A DNA stretch of 36,954 nucleotides from Mycobacterium sp. 852002-51057_SCH5723018 (GTDB lineage Bacteria > Actinomycetota > Actinomycetes > Mycobacteriales > Mycobacteriaceae). Of this stretch, positions 16,038 to 25,719 are shown one piece after another; positions within the stretch are counted from its first letter, which is position 1; each line of letters starts with the position of its first letter. The DNA is taken from the NCBI RefSeq assembly GCF_001667035.1, contig NZ_LZIR01000019.1, forward strand, positions 1 to 36,954. Reading direction: 5' to 3'. A program made the translations under genes and the position numbers. A model generated the notes under the pieces. That model was not told the origin of the DNA. It saw only the letters and a list, made by a program, of their open reading frames with translations, and did not search any database.

Positions 16038-16708
16038 TGGCGGCGCAACTAACATTCCAGCGCGCTCGTACCGAGGAAGAAAAGCGCCAACGTGCGGAGG
16101 CCTTGGTGGAAGCCGCACGCTCGCTGGCAATGGAAACGGGCGTCGCGTCGGTCACCCTGACCGCGGTCGCCAGCCGCGCCGGAATTCACTATTCGGCGGT
16201 ACGCCGCTACTTCACCTCGTACAAGGAAGTCCTGCTGCATCTGTCCGCCGAGGGCTGGGTGCGGTGGTCCAATACCGTGTCGGAGAAGCTGGCCGAGCCC
16301 GGCGCGAAGTCGCCCTCGCGCATCGCCGAGACATTGGCCGAAGCCCTGGCCGAGGACCCGTTGTTTTGCGACCTGCTTGCCAACCTGCATCTGCACCTGG
16401 AACACGAGGTGAACGCTGAGCGGGTCATCGAGGTCAGGCGGATCAGTACCGCGGCCACACTCTCGCTGGCCGATTCGATCGGGAGCGCGCTGCCCGAACT
16501 CGGGCGATCGGGCTCACTCGACATCCTGTTGGCGGCGTACTCGCTGGCGGCCACGCTGTGGCAGGTCGCGAACCCGCCGAAGCATCTGACCGATGTGTAC
16601 GCCGAAGAGCCGGAAGTGGTTCCGCCCGAATGGAATCTGGACTTCGCAACCGCGCTTACCCGCCTGCTGACTGCCACGTGCGTCGGCCTCATCGCGGAAT
16701 CCTCATGA
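16037..16708 (+). CDS. TetR-family transcriptional regulator
   Basis: A 223-residue TetR repressor. The DNA-binding domain is N-terminal: RARTEEEKRQRAEALVEAARSLAMETG, then the helix-turn-helix VTLTAVASRAGIHYSAVRRYF. The remaining 150 residues are the helical ligand-binding and dimer region. The frame is open from an ATG at 15974, but GTG 16037 is preferred: it starts just before the conserved domain and sits six bases after a -10 box. The stop overlaps the mmpS start (ATGA at 16705-16708). Being the first gene of an mmpS-mmpL operon, it most likely represses its own operon and is released by a lipid or drug ligand; the ligand is unknown. Confidence 0.88.
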   Translation: MAAQLTFQRARTEEEKRQRAEALVEAARSLAMETGVASVTLTAVASRAGIHYSAVRRYFTSYKEVLLHLSAEGWVRWSNTVSEKLAEPGAKSPSRIAETLAEALAEDPLFCDLLANLHLHLEHEVNAERVIEVRRISTAATLSLADSIGSALPELGRSGSLDILLAAYSLAATLWQVANPPKHLTDVYAEEPEVVPPEWNLDFATALTRLLTATCVGLIAESS

Positions 16709-17433
16709 ACTCAGAAAGGGGGCCGGAGCGCTTGGCTTGGCGAACTGCAACCGGTGAAGACGGTCCCGAGCTCTCCGAGCGTCCGGGTCCGGAACCGACC
16801 GCGCAACCCCCCGCCGCGCCCAGCGTGCCGCCGGATACCAAGCGCCGCACCGACGCCCGGGTCAAGGAAGGCAGCCGAAGGGGGAATGCGGTGACTGAGC
16901 CAAGGACCGAACCGCTAAAGGCGCAGGGCTCCGCCGGCAGCGAGGGCAATAAGGTCGCCCCGCAGCGCGCTAGGAAAAAGGGGCTTCTGGGGCGTTACTG
17001 GCTGGTGCTTACGATCGCAGCTGTCGTCGCGCTCTCAGGATTCGTGGTGTATCGGTTGCACGGCGTCTTCGGCGTTCACCGTGGTTCTTTCGGTGGCGGC
17101 ACGTCGGGCGAAGTCCTCGACCAATTCAACGCTAAGACAATCACACTCGAGGTCTGGGGCTCGCCCGGCAGCACGGCAACCATCAACTACCTCGATCAAG
17201 ACTCCCACCCGCAGCAGGCCCTCAACGTGCCCTTGCCTTGGAGCAAAGTCTTGAGTTCAACGAAGCCCGGTATCCCGGCAAACCTGATCGCGCAAGGCGA
17301 CGGCAGTTGGATCGCTTGCCAATTCGTCGTCAACAACCACGACGGGCGCGGTGACGTCATCAAGACTCCAAATCACTCGCCCCCCAACGAAGATGTGAAT
17401 CCCTTCGTGTACTGCCTGGACAAGTCCGCATGA
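16705..17433 (+). CDS. MmpS-family membrane accessory protein
   Basis: A 242-residue MmpS protein. Residues 1-96 are a charged, Pro-rich cytoplasmic part, the single membrane helix spans about 98-117 ([19 protein letters not shown]), and the exported MmpS domain follows ([41 protein letters not shown], with two cysteines). MmpS proteins assist MmpL exporters in lipid or siderophore export. Known members are about 140 residues, so the N-terminus is long. An internal GTG at 16891 has a strong AAGGGGG upstream and would give 180 residues, so the real start is uncertain. The ATG at 16705 overlaps the tetR stop, and the stop overlaps the mmpL start. Confidence 0.88.
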   Translation: MNSERGPERLAWRTATGEDGPELSERPGPEPTAQPPAAPSVPPDTKRRTDARVKEGSRRGNAVTEPRTEPLKAQGSAGSEGNKVAPQRARKKGLLGRYWLVLTIAAVVALSGFVVYRLHGVFGVHRGSFGGGTSGEVLDQFNAKTITLEVWGSPGSTATINYLDQDSHPQQALNVPLPWSKVLSSTKPGIPANLIAQGDGSWIACQFVVNNHDGRGDVIKTPNHSPPNEDVNPFVYCLDKSA

Positions 17434-20360
17434 GCGAGGCCACCCAGGCTGCGCCGCGCGTCGACCAGCCCCTGATCCCGCCGTTCCTGCCAAGGATGAT
17501 CCATCGGCTTGCGCTGCCGATCGTCCTGGTGTGGTTGGGCATCGTCTTCGTCACCAACACCATCTCGCCGCAGCTGGAAGTCGTCTCCAAAAAACACTCG
17601 GTGTCCATGAGTCCGACTGACGCGGCATCCTTTCAGTCGACGATGCGGGTCGGATCGACATTCAAAGAGTTTGATTCCGACAACTCGGCCATGATTTTGC
17701 TGGAAGGCGACAAGCCACTCGGGGCCGAAGCGCACCGCTACTACGACGAGATCGTCAGCCGCGTCGAGCAAGACAAGAAACACGTTCAGCACGTCCAGGA
17801 TTTCTGGAGTGATCCGCTGACGGCGGCGGGTTCCCAGAGCCACGATCAAAAGGCCGCGTACGTCCAGGTTTACCTCGCCGGCAACATGGGCGGCGGGCTG
17901 GCGAACGAGTCCTCCGAGGCCCTCCGCAAGATCGTGGACTCGGTGCCCGCGCCGCCCGGAATCAAGGCCTACGTCACCGGGGCGGGTCCGCTGTTCGCCG
18001 ACCAGTCCCACGCAGGTGAGAAGGGCGTCGCGAAGGTCACCCTCGTCACCTTTCTCGTCATTGTGCTGATGCTGCTGTTCGTCTACCGCTCGGTCATCAC
18101 CATGCTGATCATGCTGGCGATGGTCTTCATCGAGCTGACCGCGGCCCGCGGTGTCGTCGCGACGCTGGGCAACTACGGCATCATGGGGCTGTCGACCTTC
18201 GCCAACAACATGCTGGTGCTTATGGCGATCGCCGCGGGAACCGACTACGCCATCTTCGTGGTCGGCCGCTACCACGAGGCCCGCGGTCTGGGCGAGACGC
18301 GTGAACAGGCCTTCTACACGATGTTTCACAGCACGGCGCACGTCGTGCTGGGGTCGGGGCTGACCATCGCCGGCGCGATGTACTGCTTGAGCTTCTGCCG
18401 GTTGCCGTATTTCGAGTCGCTGGGCGTGCCCTGTGCCGTCGGCATGCTGGTCGCGGTCCTCGCGGCGTTGACGCTCGCCCCGGCCATGCTCACGGTGGCC
18501 AGCTTCTTCAAGCTGCTCGACCCGAAGCGGAAGTTGCAGACCCAGGGATGGCGCCGGATCGGCACCGCGATCGTCCGCTGGCCCGCACCGGTTCTCGCGG
18601 TGACCATCGCGGTCGCATTGGTTGGTCTGCTCGCCCTGCCCGGTTACAAGACGGACTACGACAACCGCCATTTCCTGCCGGCGGACACCCCGGCCAATGT
18701 TGGTTATGCCGCCGCGGACCGGCACTTCGACCAGGCTCGACTCAATCCTGAGCTGTTGTTGATCGAGACCGATCACGACCTGCGCAACCCGGCCGACTTC
18801 TTGATCCTGGACAAGGTCGCCAAAGCGGTGTTCCACATCCCCGGCATCGGCCGGGTGCAGACCATCACCCGGCCGTTGGGCACGCCGCTCGACCACAGCA
18901 CCCTCGGTTTCCAAATGGGTGCACAAGCCGCAGGGCGAATTCAGACCCAGCACTATCAGGAAGAGCAGGCGAACAACTTACTCAAGCAGGCGGACGAGCT
19001 GCGCAAGACGATGGCAACGCTGCATCAGCAGATGCAGGTCACCCAGGACCTCAGCAACACGACGCACGAAACCACCAAGCTCACCAGGGAAACCGTGAAG
19101 ATCACCGAGGCGCTGCGCGACGACATCGCCAACTTCGACGACTTCTTCCGGCCGATCCGTAGCTACTTCTACTGGGAGAGACACTGCTACGACATTCCGG
19201 CCTGCTGGGCGATCCGGTCGATCTTCAACGCGCTCGACGGCATTGACCAGGTGACCCAGAACATCGAAAACCTCAGCGCCAACCTCGACAAGCTGGATCA
19301 GATCCAGCCCAAGCTGGTGGCGCTGATACCGCCGCAGATTGAAAGCCAACAGCACAATCTCGACACCATCATGTCGAACTACGCGACCACAATGGGTCTA
19401 AACGAGCAGGCGAAAGCGCAGTCCGACAACGCCACCGCTCAGGGCGATGCCTTCGATAAAGCGCAGAACGACGACACGTTCTACCTTCCGCCGGAGGCGT
19501 TCAAGAGCCCGGATTTCGCGCGGGGTCTCAAACAGTTCATCTCGCCCAACGGGCACGCCGTCCGGTTGATCATCTCCCATGAAGGCGACCCGGCGACTCC
19601 TGAAGGCATCAGCCGCATCGAACCGATCAAGCAGGCCGTGCACGAGGCGATCAAGGGCACGCCCTGGGAGGGCGCCAAGGTTTACCTCGGCGGTACCGCC
19701 GCGACGTATAAGGACATGCACGACGGCTCCAACATCGACCTGATGATTGCCGGAATTGCCGCAGCGACATTGATTTTCGTCATCATGCTGGTGATCACCC
19801 GAAGCGTCGTGGCGGCCGTTGTGATCGTCGGTACGGTGTTGCTGTCGCTGGGCGCCTCGTTCGGACTCTCCGTGCTCGTGTGGCAATACATCTTGGGCAC
19901 CAAGTTGCACTGGATGGTGCTGGCGATGGCGATCATCCTGCTGCTGGCGGTCGGCTCGGACTACAACCTGCTGCTGATATCGCGGTTCAAGGAGGAACTC
20001 CACGCCGGGCTCAAAACCGGGACGATCCGCGCGATGGCCGGTTCGGGCTCGGTGGTGACCTCCGCCGGTCTGGTGTTCGCCGCCACCATGGCCACGTTCA
20101 TGTTCAGCCCGTTGCTGGTGATGGCCCAGGTGGGTACGACGATCGCGCTCGGTCTCTTGTTCGACACCTTGATCGTGCGGTCGTTCATGACGCCGTCGCT
20201 GGCCACCTTGCTCGGGCGCTGGTTCTGGTGGCCGCAGCACGTGCGTCCACGGCCGGCCAGCACCATGCTGCGACCGTACGGACCGCGTCCCGCCGTGCGC
20301 GAGCTGATCCTCAATGACGTTGACGAGCACCCACCGGGCGGACTAGTCAAAAAGCGCTAA
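17430..20360 (+). CDS. MmpL-family RND transporter
   Basis: A 976-residue RND-superfamily exporter with the MmpL plan: TM1 near 25-45, periplasmic domain D1 (about 50-200), TM2-6 (about 203-360), TM7 near 385, domain D2 (about 410-765), then TM8-12 and a short cytoplasmic tail. The proton-relay Asp-Tyr pairs are D272-Y273 (GTDYAIF) and D844-Y845 (GSDYNLL). D2 contains a long heptad-rich stretch, about 504-575 ([20 protein letters not shown]), and two cysteines in [11 protein letters not shown]. Such a coiled coil is typical of the MmpL4/MmpL5 group, which pairs with MmpS. It should export a lipid or siderophore-like compound using the proton gradient; the substrate cannot be named. ATGA overlap with mmpS shows coupling. 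Confidence 0.93.
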   Translation: MSEATQAAPRVDQPLIPPFLPRMIHRLALPIVLVWLGIVFVTNTISPQLEVVSKKHSVSMSPTDAASFQSTMRVGSTFKEFDSDNSAMILLEGDKPLGAEAHRYYDEIVSRVEQDKKHVQHVQDFWSDPLTAAGSQSHDQKAAYVQVYLAGNMGGGLANESSEALRKIVDSVPAPPGIKAYVTGAGPLFADQSHAGEKGVAKVTLVTFLVIVLMLLFVYRSVITMLIMLAMVFIELTAARGVVATLGNYGIMGLSTFANNMLVLMAIAAGTDYAIFVVGRYHEARGLGETREQAFYTMFHSTAHVVLGSGLTIAGAMYCLSFCRLPYFESLGVPCAVGMLVAVLAALTLAPAMLTVASFFKLLDPKRKLQTQGWRRIGTAIVRWPAPVLAVTIAVALVGLLALPGYKTDYDNRHFLPADTPANVGYAAADRHFDQARLNPELLLIETDHDLRNPADFLILDKVAKAVFHIPGIGRVQTITRPLGTPLDHSTLGFQMGAQAAGRIQTQHYQEEQANNLLKQADELRKTMATLHQQMQVTQDLSNTTHETTKLTRETVKITEALRDDIANFDDFFRPIRSYFYWERHCYDIPACWAIRSIFNALDGIDQVTQNIENLSANLDKLDQIQPKLVALIPPQIESQQHNLDTIMSNYATTMGLNEQAKAQSDNATAQGDAFDKAQNDDTFYLPPEAFKSPDFARGLKQFISPNGHAVRLIISHEGDPATPEGISRIEPIKQAVHEAIKGTPWEGAKVYLGGTAATYKDMHDGSNIDLMIAGIAAATLIFVIMLVITRSVVAAVVIVGTVLLSLGASFGLSVLVWQYILGTKLHWMVLAMAIILLLAVGSDYNLLLISRFKEELHAGLKTGTIRAMAGSGSVVTSAGLVFAATMATFMFSPLLVMAQVGTTIALGLLFDTLIVRSFMTPSLATLLGRWFWWPQHVRPRPASTMLRPYGPRPAVRELILNDVDEHPPGGLVKKR

Positions 20361-20460
20361 GTGGGTCGGGTGGGCCAGCACCCCCGACACACCCGGCACG
20401 ATCCGCCAAGGATGATTGATCCCACACGTAACCGCGCCAACCACGTGCGGTTTGGTCAGA

Positions 20461-21636
20461 ATGAAACCAGTGGATGTGATGGATCTAGCTTTCGGCGTGC
20501 TGGGGTCGCTGCAGTTGAGCGTGGGCGGCTCGCTTGTGCCGTTAGGCACGCCTAAGCAGCGGGCCGTGTTGGCGATGCTGCTGATCAACCGCAACCGCCC
20601 GGTCTCGCGGGAGTCGTTGATCAGTGCGACCTGGGAGGACTGGCCGCCGCCGGACCCGGTAGCCAGCCTGCACGCCTACGTGTCGAACCTGCGCAGGCTG
20701 CTGGGCACGGCGGGGGTCGACCCGCGCACCGTGTTGGCCAGTGCTGCGCCGGGTTACCAGCTCAGCGTGCCCGACGAAGCCTGTGATCTCGGCCGATTCA
20801 TCGCAGAAAAGACAGCCGGGGTGCGGGCGGCCGCTTTGGGTCGGTCTGAGGAGGCCAGCGGCCACATGTCAGCGGCGCTGGCGCAGTGGCGTGGCCCCGT
20901 CTTGGGCGATTTGCGTGAGTTCCGGTTCGTCGAGGCATTCTCTGCCGCGCTCGTCGAGGAGAAGGTGGTCGCGCACACGGTACGCGTAGAAGCCGAAATC
21001 GCTTGCGGGCGGGCGTATTCGGTGATCGCCGAGCTGGAAGCACTCGTCTCCGAGCACCCCTACCGGGAACCGCTGTGGGCGCAGCTGATGACTGCCTACT
21101 ATCTGGCTCAGCGTCAATCTGATGCCCTCGACGCCTATGGCCGGTTGAGAACGACGCTGGCGGAGGATCTGGGAATCGACCCCGGACCCATGGTACGTGG
21201 CCTGCACGATCGGATCCTGCGCCAGGAGCCGTTGGACGTCAAACAGAATGCGAGGGACAATGCCCTGGATATCGCCACCATCCTAGAGCGGCGCACCTCG
21301 GGTTCAGCGCCCTCGGAAAACTTGAAAAAAGCGCATCTTCGCGACGCTTCGGGACGATGTTATCCGCTGGACGCGGTGGCCACCGGGATCGGGCGGCTCG
21401 CCGACAACGACATCGTGCTCGACGCCCCGAAGGTCAGCCGACACCACGCGGTGATCGTCAACACCGGAACCAGCTTTGTGATCAACGATCTGCGGTCGGC
21501 AAATGGAGTGGAGGTGGCGCAGCAGCGTATTCGCGGCGCTGCCACGCTCACCGACGGTGATGTCATCTCCATCGCCGGCTACCGATTCAGCTTCGAAGTT
21601 GCAGCCGAAGAGAGACATGATCACCACCCGACGTGA
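20461..21636 (+). CDS. embR: EmbR-like BTAD-FHA transcriptional regulator
   Basis: A 391-residue SARP-type regulator with the three domains of EmbR: an N-terminal winged-helix DNA-binding domain (GTPKQRAVLAMLLINRNRPVS), a BTAD helical domain (about 95-255, including SEHPYREPLWAQLMTAYYLAQ) and a C-terminal FHA domain with GRLADNDIVLD and the phosphothreonine-binding S326-R327-H328-H329. In M. tuberculosis EmbR is phosphorylated and bound by the kinase PknH. Here a Ser/Thr kinase lies 950 bases beyond, which suggests a similar link. It may be a paralogue and not the true EmbR, since no emb genes are visible. The frame is open from 20416; ATG 20461 or 20479 fits the family N-terminus better. It ends 27 bases from the convergent sigma factor gene. 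Confidence 0.85.
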   Translation: MKPVDVMDLAFGVLGSLQLSVGGSLVPLGTPKQRAVLAMLLINRNRPVSRESLISATWEDWPPPDPVASLHAYVSNLRRLLGTAGVDPRTVLASAAPGYQLSVPDEACDLGRFIAEKTAGVRAAALGRSEEASGHMSAALAQWRGPVLGDLREFRFVEAFSAALVEEKVVAHTVRVEAEIACGRAYSVIAELEALVSEHPYREPLWAQLMTAYYLAQRQSDALDAYGRLRTTLAEDLGIDPGPMVRGLHDRILRQEPLDVKQNARDNALDIATILERRTSGSAPSENLKKAHLRDASGRCYPLDAVATGIGRLADNDIVLDAPKVSRHHAVIVNTGTSFVINDLRSANGVEVAQQRIRGAATLTDGDVISIAGYRFSFEVAAEERHDHHPT

Positions 21637-21663
21637 TGCAGCCCGCCGCCAACGCGGTGGGTC

Positions 21664-22428
21664 TCAGGCGGAGAGCTTTTCGAGAAATGCGGAGCCGAGC
21701 ACGGCGACGGAGGTTACGACGTTGCGGCGATCGGCGTCGCAGGTCGGGCACGACTCGATGTGGCGGGCGATGCGTTTGCGCAACAGGATGGTGAACTCTC
21801 CGTTCCAGCCGGACAGGGTGGCCGCCAGCTCTGGGCATCCGTTTTGGGCGGCGCGTCGTGCCACCAGCAGCGCGCCCAACGCGCGTTCGATGGTGTCGCG
21901 CGCCCGCTGCTGAAGTTTCCTCGCGAAGTCCTGGCTGACGCCGAGGGCTTCGGCGAGGTCGGCTCCGCTCAAGCCGTGGCGGTAGGCCAGCTCCAGCACG
22001 GCGCGGTCGCGGTCGGACAATCCGCCGGCGGCCGCGGCGACCAGTTGCGCCAGTTCATTTTGGGCCGTCAGGGTAAACGGGCCGGGGCCGACGGACACGG
22101 TCTCGGGCAGCTCGTCGGTGGCGGGTTCGCGGCGGCGTTCGCGCACGATGCGCAGCGCGGCGTTGCGGGCGATGGCGTATAGCCACGGCCGCAGCTTGCC
22201 CGGGTCGCGCAACTTCCCCAATTCGACCGCCGCAGTGCAAAAGACGTCTTGCACGCAGTCGGCCGCGGCGTGGTGATCGCGCAAAAGTCCAAGGCAGTAG
22301 TTGTGGAGCCGATCGGAGTAGCGGCCATAGATTTCGGCGAACGCCGCGTGATCGCCGGCCGCGGCGGCGCTCGCCAGGTCCGCGTCACACGCGTCGCATA
22401 CGTCATTGCGATCCAAAAGTGCGGTCAT
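21664..22428 (-). CDS. ECF-type sigma factor with zinc-motif C-terminal extension
   Basis: A 254-residue sigma-70-family protein. Region 2 is AFAEIYGRYSDRLHNYCLGL through CVQDVFCTAAVELGKL and LRPWLYAIARNAALR. Region 4 is LSDRDRAVLELAYRHGLSGA with the helix-turn-helix LAEALGVSQDFARKLQQRA. About 70 further residues include RHIESCPTCDADRR, an HxxxCxxC motif like that of zinc-binding anti-sigma domains. This suggests a built-in redox or zinc switch. The ATG at 22428 has AGGGGA six bases upstream; the frame is open to 22515. The upstream gene on the same strand, 156 bases away, is a Ser/Thr kinase, a pairing known for several ECF groups that are switched by phosphorylation. Confidence 0.88.
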   Translation of the reverse strand: MTALLDRNDVCDACDADLASAAAAGDHAAFAEIYGRYSDRLHNYCLGLLRDHHAAADCVQDVFCTAAVELGKLRDPGKLRPWLYAIARNAALRIVRERRREPATDELPETVSVGPGPFTLTAQNELAQLVAAAAGGLSDRDRAVLELAYRHGLSGADLAEALGVSQDFARKLQQRARDTIERALGALLVARRAAQNGCPELAATLSGWNGEFTILLRKRIARHIESCPTCDADRRNVVTSVAVLGSAFLEKLSA

Positions 22429-22584
22429 GCGTTGTCCCCTACATTCGCCACTCTGTCGTTCGGGCGTCGAAGTTGGCGCCGTGGATGCAAGCATCCGCCG
22501 GTTGCCTTGGCGCATTCTTGGAACTGTCCCGTCGGCCGTCGCGGGCCGGTGCCGCCGGGTGGGGACATGACGGATAAGGCCGCG

Positions 22585-25500
22585 CTACGAGAAGTCCAGC
22601 GTCTCGACCGTCGCGACCGCGCCTTCATGGGTCGGTCGGTTTGCGCCGCCGATGCAATACACCGTCCTGCCGACGGCGGCGACCACCTCGGCGTGGCGGG
22701 GCGTCGGCATCGGAGTCAGCGTGGTCCACTTGCCGTCGGCGATGTCGAACATGTCGGCCGCTGCGATCACCCGCGTCGGTTCCTCGCCACCGACGGCGAC
22801 GATCCGGCCATCGATGAACGCGGCGCCGAAGCTTCCGTGCGGAGACGGCATGTCGGGCAGGGCAATCCACTTCCCGGACTTTGGATCGAACCGCTCGAAC
22901 GCCGCGGAGTTCTTGTCTGAGGACAGGAACCGCCCGCCCAGCGCATAGAAGTAGCTGCCGTCCGACACCGCGGCCAGGTGTTCCCGCGGGGTCGGCAGGT
23001 CGGCTGCCTGCTTCCATGACTGCCCGTCGAATACCTCGGTCTGCGGGACGATCTTCTTGTCGTTCTGCCCGCCGGCGACGATGAGCTTGTCACCGACCAC
23101 CGCTGCCGCCGCGGCTGCCCGAGCGTGGCCCAGGCTCGGCAGTTCCGCCCAACTGCCGCTGCGCAACACGAATACCTTGTTCGACGCTCGTGCGATGTTG
23201 TCACTCGCACCGCCGATTACGACGACCTGACCGCGATACGTCGCCGCCGTCGCGTGGTGCAGTGGGATCGGCAGTGACGGCTCCGTCTGCCATCCTCCGG
23301 TCTGCGGGTCATAGCTCTCCACCGTTTGGAGCACATCTCCCATTCCCATGCGCAGGCCACCAAAAATCCAGATCTTGTTGTCGAGCACAGTCCACGCCGG
23401 CTGCAATCTGGCGGTCGGCGCGTCCGGCAGGGACCGCCACTGCGACACCGGCTGGAGCTTGCGTGCCGCCAGCTTCAGTGCCTCCGCCGACGAGATCACC
23501 GGACTGTCGCCGACACCGGTCGATCCACCGATGGCATACACCGACTTCGCCACAGCGGCGACCGCCATGCCATGCCGCGCGGTTCCCATGTCCGGTAAGG
23601 CCGCCCACGTTTTCGTGGCCAGATCGAACACCGCCACGCTCTTGAGGACCTGCCCCGCAGCTAGGCCCCCGACGGCCACCAGCCGCCCGTCAGCGATTGC
23701 AACGCCGAGGTCGCTGCGCGCCTGCGGAAGGGCAGGCAATGACGTCCAGGTATTGGCGGCTGGGTCGTATGCCTCGACAGTCGTGACGTCCAAGTTCCCG
23801 TTGGTTCCGCCGACCGCGTACATCAGCTTGCCGTCCGACACCCCGCCCAGCATCTGCCGCGCGGTCGGTATCGCCGCGCCGAGCGTCCAGGTGTTCCCGT
23901 CGAAGATCTCGGTGGTTTTCAACAGCGCACCGTTCGCGTCTATCCCACCGGTGACGATGATGCGGTTGCCGACCACAGCGGCGGCGGCAGCGGCCCGGGG
24001 TTGCAACATGTGCGGCAGCTCCACCCAGCGACTATTCGCCAGCCGCCACATCCGGTCGGTTGCCGGCCTTTCGTTGGCGCCAGCGGCCTGCACGCCACCG
24101 AGCACCACCGGGTTCCCTTGCCACGTCACCGACATCGCATGCTCAACCGGAACCGGTAGATCGTCGCCTCCCTTCCACGTGTCGATGGCAGGGTCGTAGC
24201 CCTCGTGCCGCACGCTGACACCGCCGTTGCCATCAAGGCCACCGGAGATCCAGATCGTGCCATCGGATTGCGTCGTCGCCACCGCCGCGCGGGCGATGCG
24301 GGCGTTGGTGATCGGCTGCCACCCGGCTTGTGCCTCGGTGATGCTCGGTGCGCCCCCGCTGGCGTTGTCGGTGCCACCGCCGCTGATGTTGTCAGTGCGG
24401 CTGCCGCCGCGCGACATCACAAAGTAGACACCGCCGATCACCAACGACAACACCGCCACGGCGGCCAGAGCGACAAGCAGAATCCGTTTCTTGCCGGCGG
24501 GCCCGCGTCCGGGCACCGGCTGCGGCGGCGGCAGTTCCGATCCGGGGCCAGGCACGGCTCGCATGCTGGGATCGGTCACAGGGTTGACCGTCGATATGGC
24601 ATTCGTCGGCACCTCGCCTGTACCGGCGGCCACGCCGCCGACGGGCTGCAGCGGCGGCCCAGACGTGCCTGACGGTCCGGGGCGGGGTGACGCCGAAACC
24701 GGCGGCTGGATGGTTGCGGTTGGTGCGCCCGGCGCGGTGTACGGCGGTTCAGACAGATCCGCCTCCCCGGGAGGGCGTTGGGAAACAGCCGGACTGCTCA
24801 ACGGGTGCTCACCCGTCATGCTCGGAATGGCCATCGAATCCGGTGGCAACCCGTTGTGCCGCTGTGCTGCCTGCAGCTCGCGACCGAATTCCGCCGCCGA
24901 CGCCTGCCGTTTTGCCGGGTCCAGCGACATCGCCCGCTCGATCACCGCGCAGACGTCGGCTGGGATTCCCCCGGGACGCATATCGGGAACCGGTGTGGTC
25001 GTGATCCGCATATAGTGCGTGATCAGATCCTCGCCGCTGTGACGCTCGTGGGCGGCGTTACCGGCGATGATGGCGTAAAGCGTGGCACCCAGCGAGTAGA
25101 CGTCCGCAGCGACCGTCGGCTGACGTCCGGCCAGCACCTCGGGCGCGGTGTAGGCCATCGTGCCGGTGAAGAACCCGGTCGCCGTTTCGTACCCGCCGAC
25201 GATGCGCGCGATCCCGAAGTCGGTGAGTTGCGCCTCGCCGTAGTCGGTCAAAAGCACATTCGCGGGCTTGATGTCTCGGTGCAACGTGCCGGCGTTGTGG
25301 GAGGTTTCCAGCGCCCCGCACAACTTGACACCGATCCGCAGCGCCTCAGGCCACGGGATCGGCCCAACCCGGCGCAGCCGCTGCGCCAGGGAGTCCGCGC
25401 TGTGGTACGGCATCACGATGTAGGGCCGGCCACTCGCGGTAACGCCCACCTGCAAGACGTTCACGATGTTCGGGTGGCCGGAAAGGCCCCCCATCGCGTA

Positions 25501-25719
25501 ACCCTCCCGCAGAAAACGTTCGCGGTTGTCGTCATCGAGATCCAACGCCAGCACCTTGATGGCGACGGTTCGCCCGAGCGACGCCTGATGGCAGCGGTAA
25601 ACCACGCCCGACCCGCCATGACCGATCTCGCAGGCGTCAGCGAATCCGGCGGCGGCCAACTCGGCAACGATCCCGCCCCATGCCGCGGTCGGGCCGTGAT
25701 CAGTACCTTCTTCAGCCAT
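22585..25719 (-). CDS. Membrane Ser/Thr protein kinase with extracellular Kelch propellers
   Basis: A 1044-residue receptor-like kinase. The N-terminal kinase domain is intact: glycine loop GHGGSGVV (33-40), K55, HRDIKPAN (147-154), DFG (167-169) and APE (192-194). It resembles the PknK kinase domain (LLTDYGE-QLTDFGIARI; SGHPNIVNVLQVGV). A Pro-rich juxtamembrane stretch (about 300-410) leads to one membrane helix (about 415-435, ILLVALAAVAVLSLVIGGVYF). The exported remainder (about 465-1044) contains 12 Kelch-type repeats by count of Gly-Gly doublets (ISGG, VLGG, VTGG and so on), enough for two six-bladed propellers. PknK itself is soluble with an AAA/MalT-like C-terminus, so this combination is different. 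It probably phosphorylates the neighbouring sigma factor and/or the FHA regulator. The start has AGGGGC upstream. Confidence 0.9.
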   Translation of the reverse strand: MAEEGTDHGPTAAWGGIVAELAAAGFADACEIGHGGSGVVYRCHQASLGRTVAIKVLALDLDDDNRERFLREGYAMGGLSGHPNIVNVLQVGVTASGRPYIVMPYHSADSLAQRLRRVGPIPWPEALRIGVKLCGALETSHNAGTLHRDIKPANVLLTDYGEAQLTDFGIARIVGGYETATGFFTGTMAYTAPEVLAGRQPTVAADVYSLGATLYAIIAGNAAHERHSGEDLITHYMRITTTPVPDMRPGGIPADVCAVIERAMSLDPAKRQASAAEFGRELQAAQRHNGLPPDSMAIPSMTGEHPLSSPAVSQRPPGEADLSEPPYTAPGAPTATIQPPVSASPRPGPSGTSGPPLQPVGGVAAGTGEVPTNAISTVNPVTDPSMRAVPGPGSELPPPQPVPGRGPAGKKRILLVALAAVAVLSLVIGGVYFVMSRGGSRTDNISGGGTDNASGGAPSITEAQAGWQPITNARIARAAVATTQSDGTIWISGGLDGNGGVSVRHEGYDPAIDTWKGGDDLPVPVEHAMSVTWQGNPVVLGGVQAAGANERPATDRMWRLANSRWVELPHMLQPRAAAAAAVVGNRIIVTGGIDANGALLKTTEIFDGNTWTLGAAIPTARQMLGGVSDGKLMYAVGGTNGNLDVTTVEAYDPAANTWTSLPALPQARSDLGVAIADGRLVAVGGLAAGQVLKSVAVFDLATKTWAALPDMGTARHGMAVAAVAKSVYAIGGSTGVGDSPVISSAEALKLAARKLQPVSQWRSLPDAPTARLQPAWTVLDNKIWIFGGLRMGMGDVLQTVESYDPQTGGWQTEPSLPIPLHHATAATYRGQVVVIGGASDNIARASNKVFVLRSGSWAELPSLGHARAAAAAAVVGDKLIVAGGQNDKKIVPQTEVFDGQSWKQAADLPTPREHLAAVSDGSYFYALGGRFLSSDKNSAAFERFDPKSGKWIALPDMPSPHGSFGAAFIDGRIVAVGGEEPTRVIAAADMFDIADGKWTTLTPMPTPRHAEVVAAVGRTVYCIGGANRPTHEGAVATVETLDFS

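Noticed and set aside
17373..18953. 526-codon open frame on the minus strand
   Set aside because: It is antisense to mmpL, very rich in Asp, His, Arg and Gln as expected for the complement of membrane-helix codons, and matches no family.
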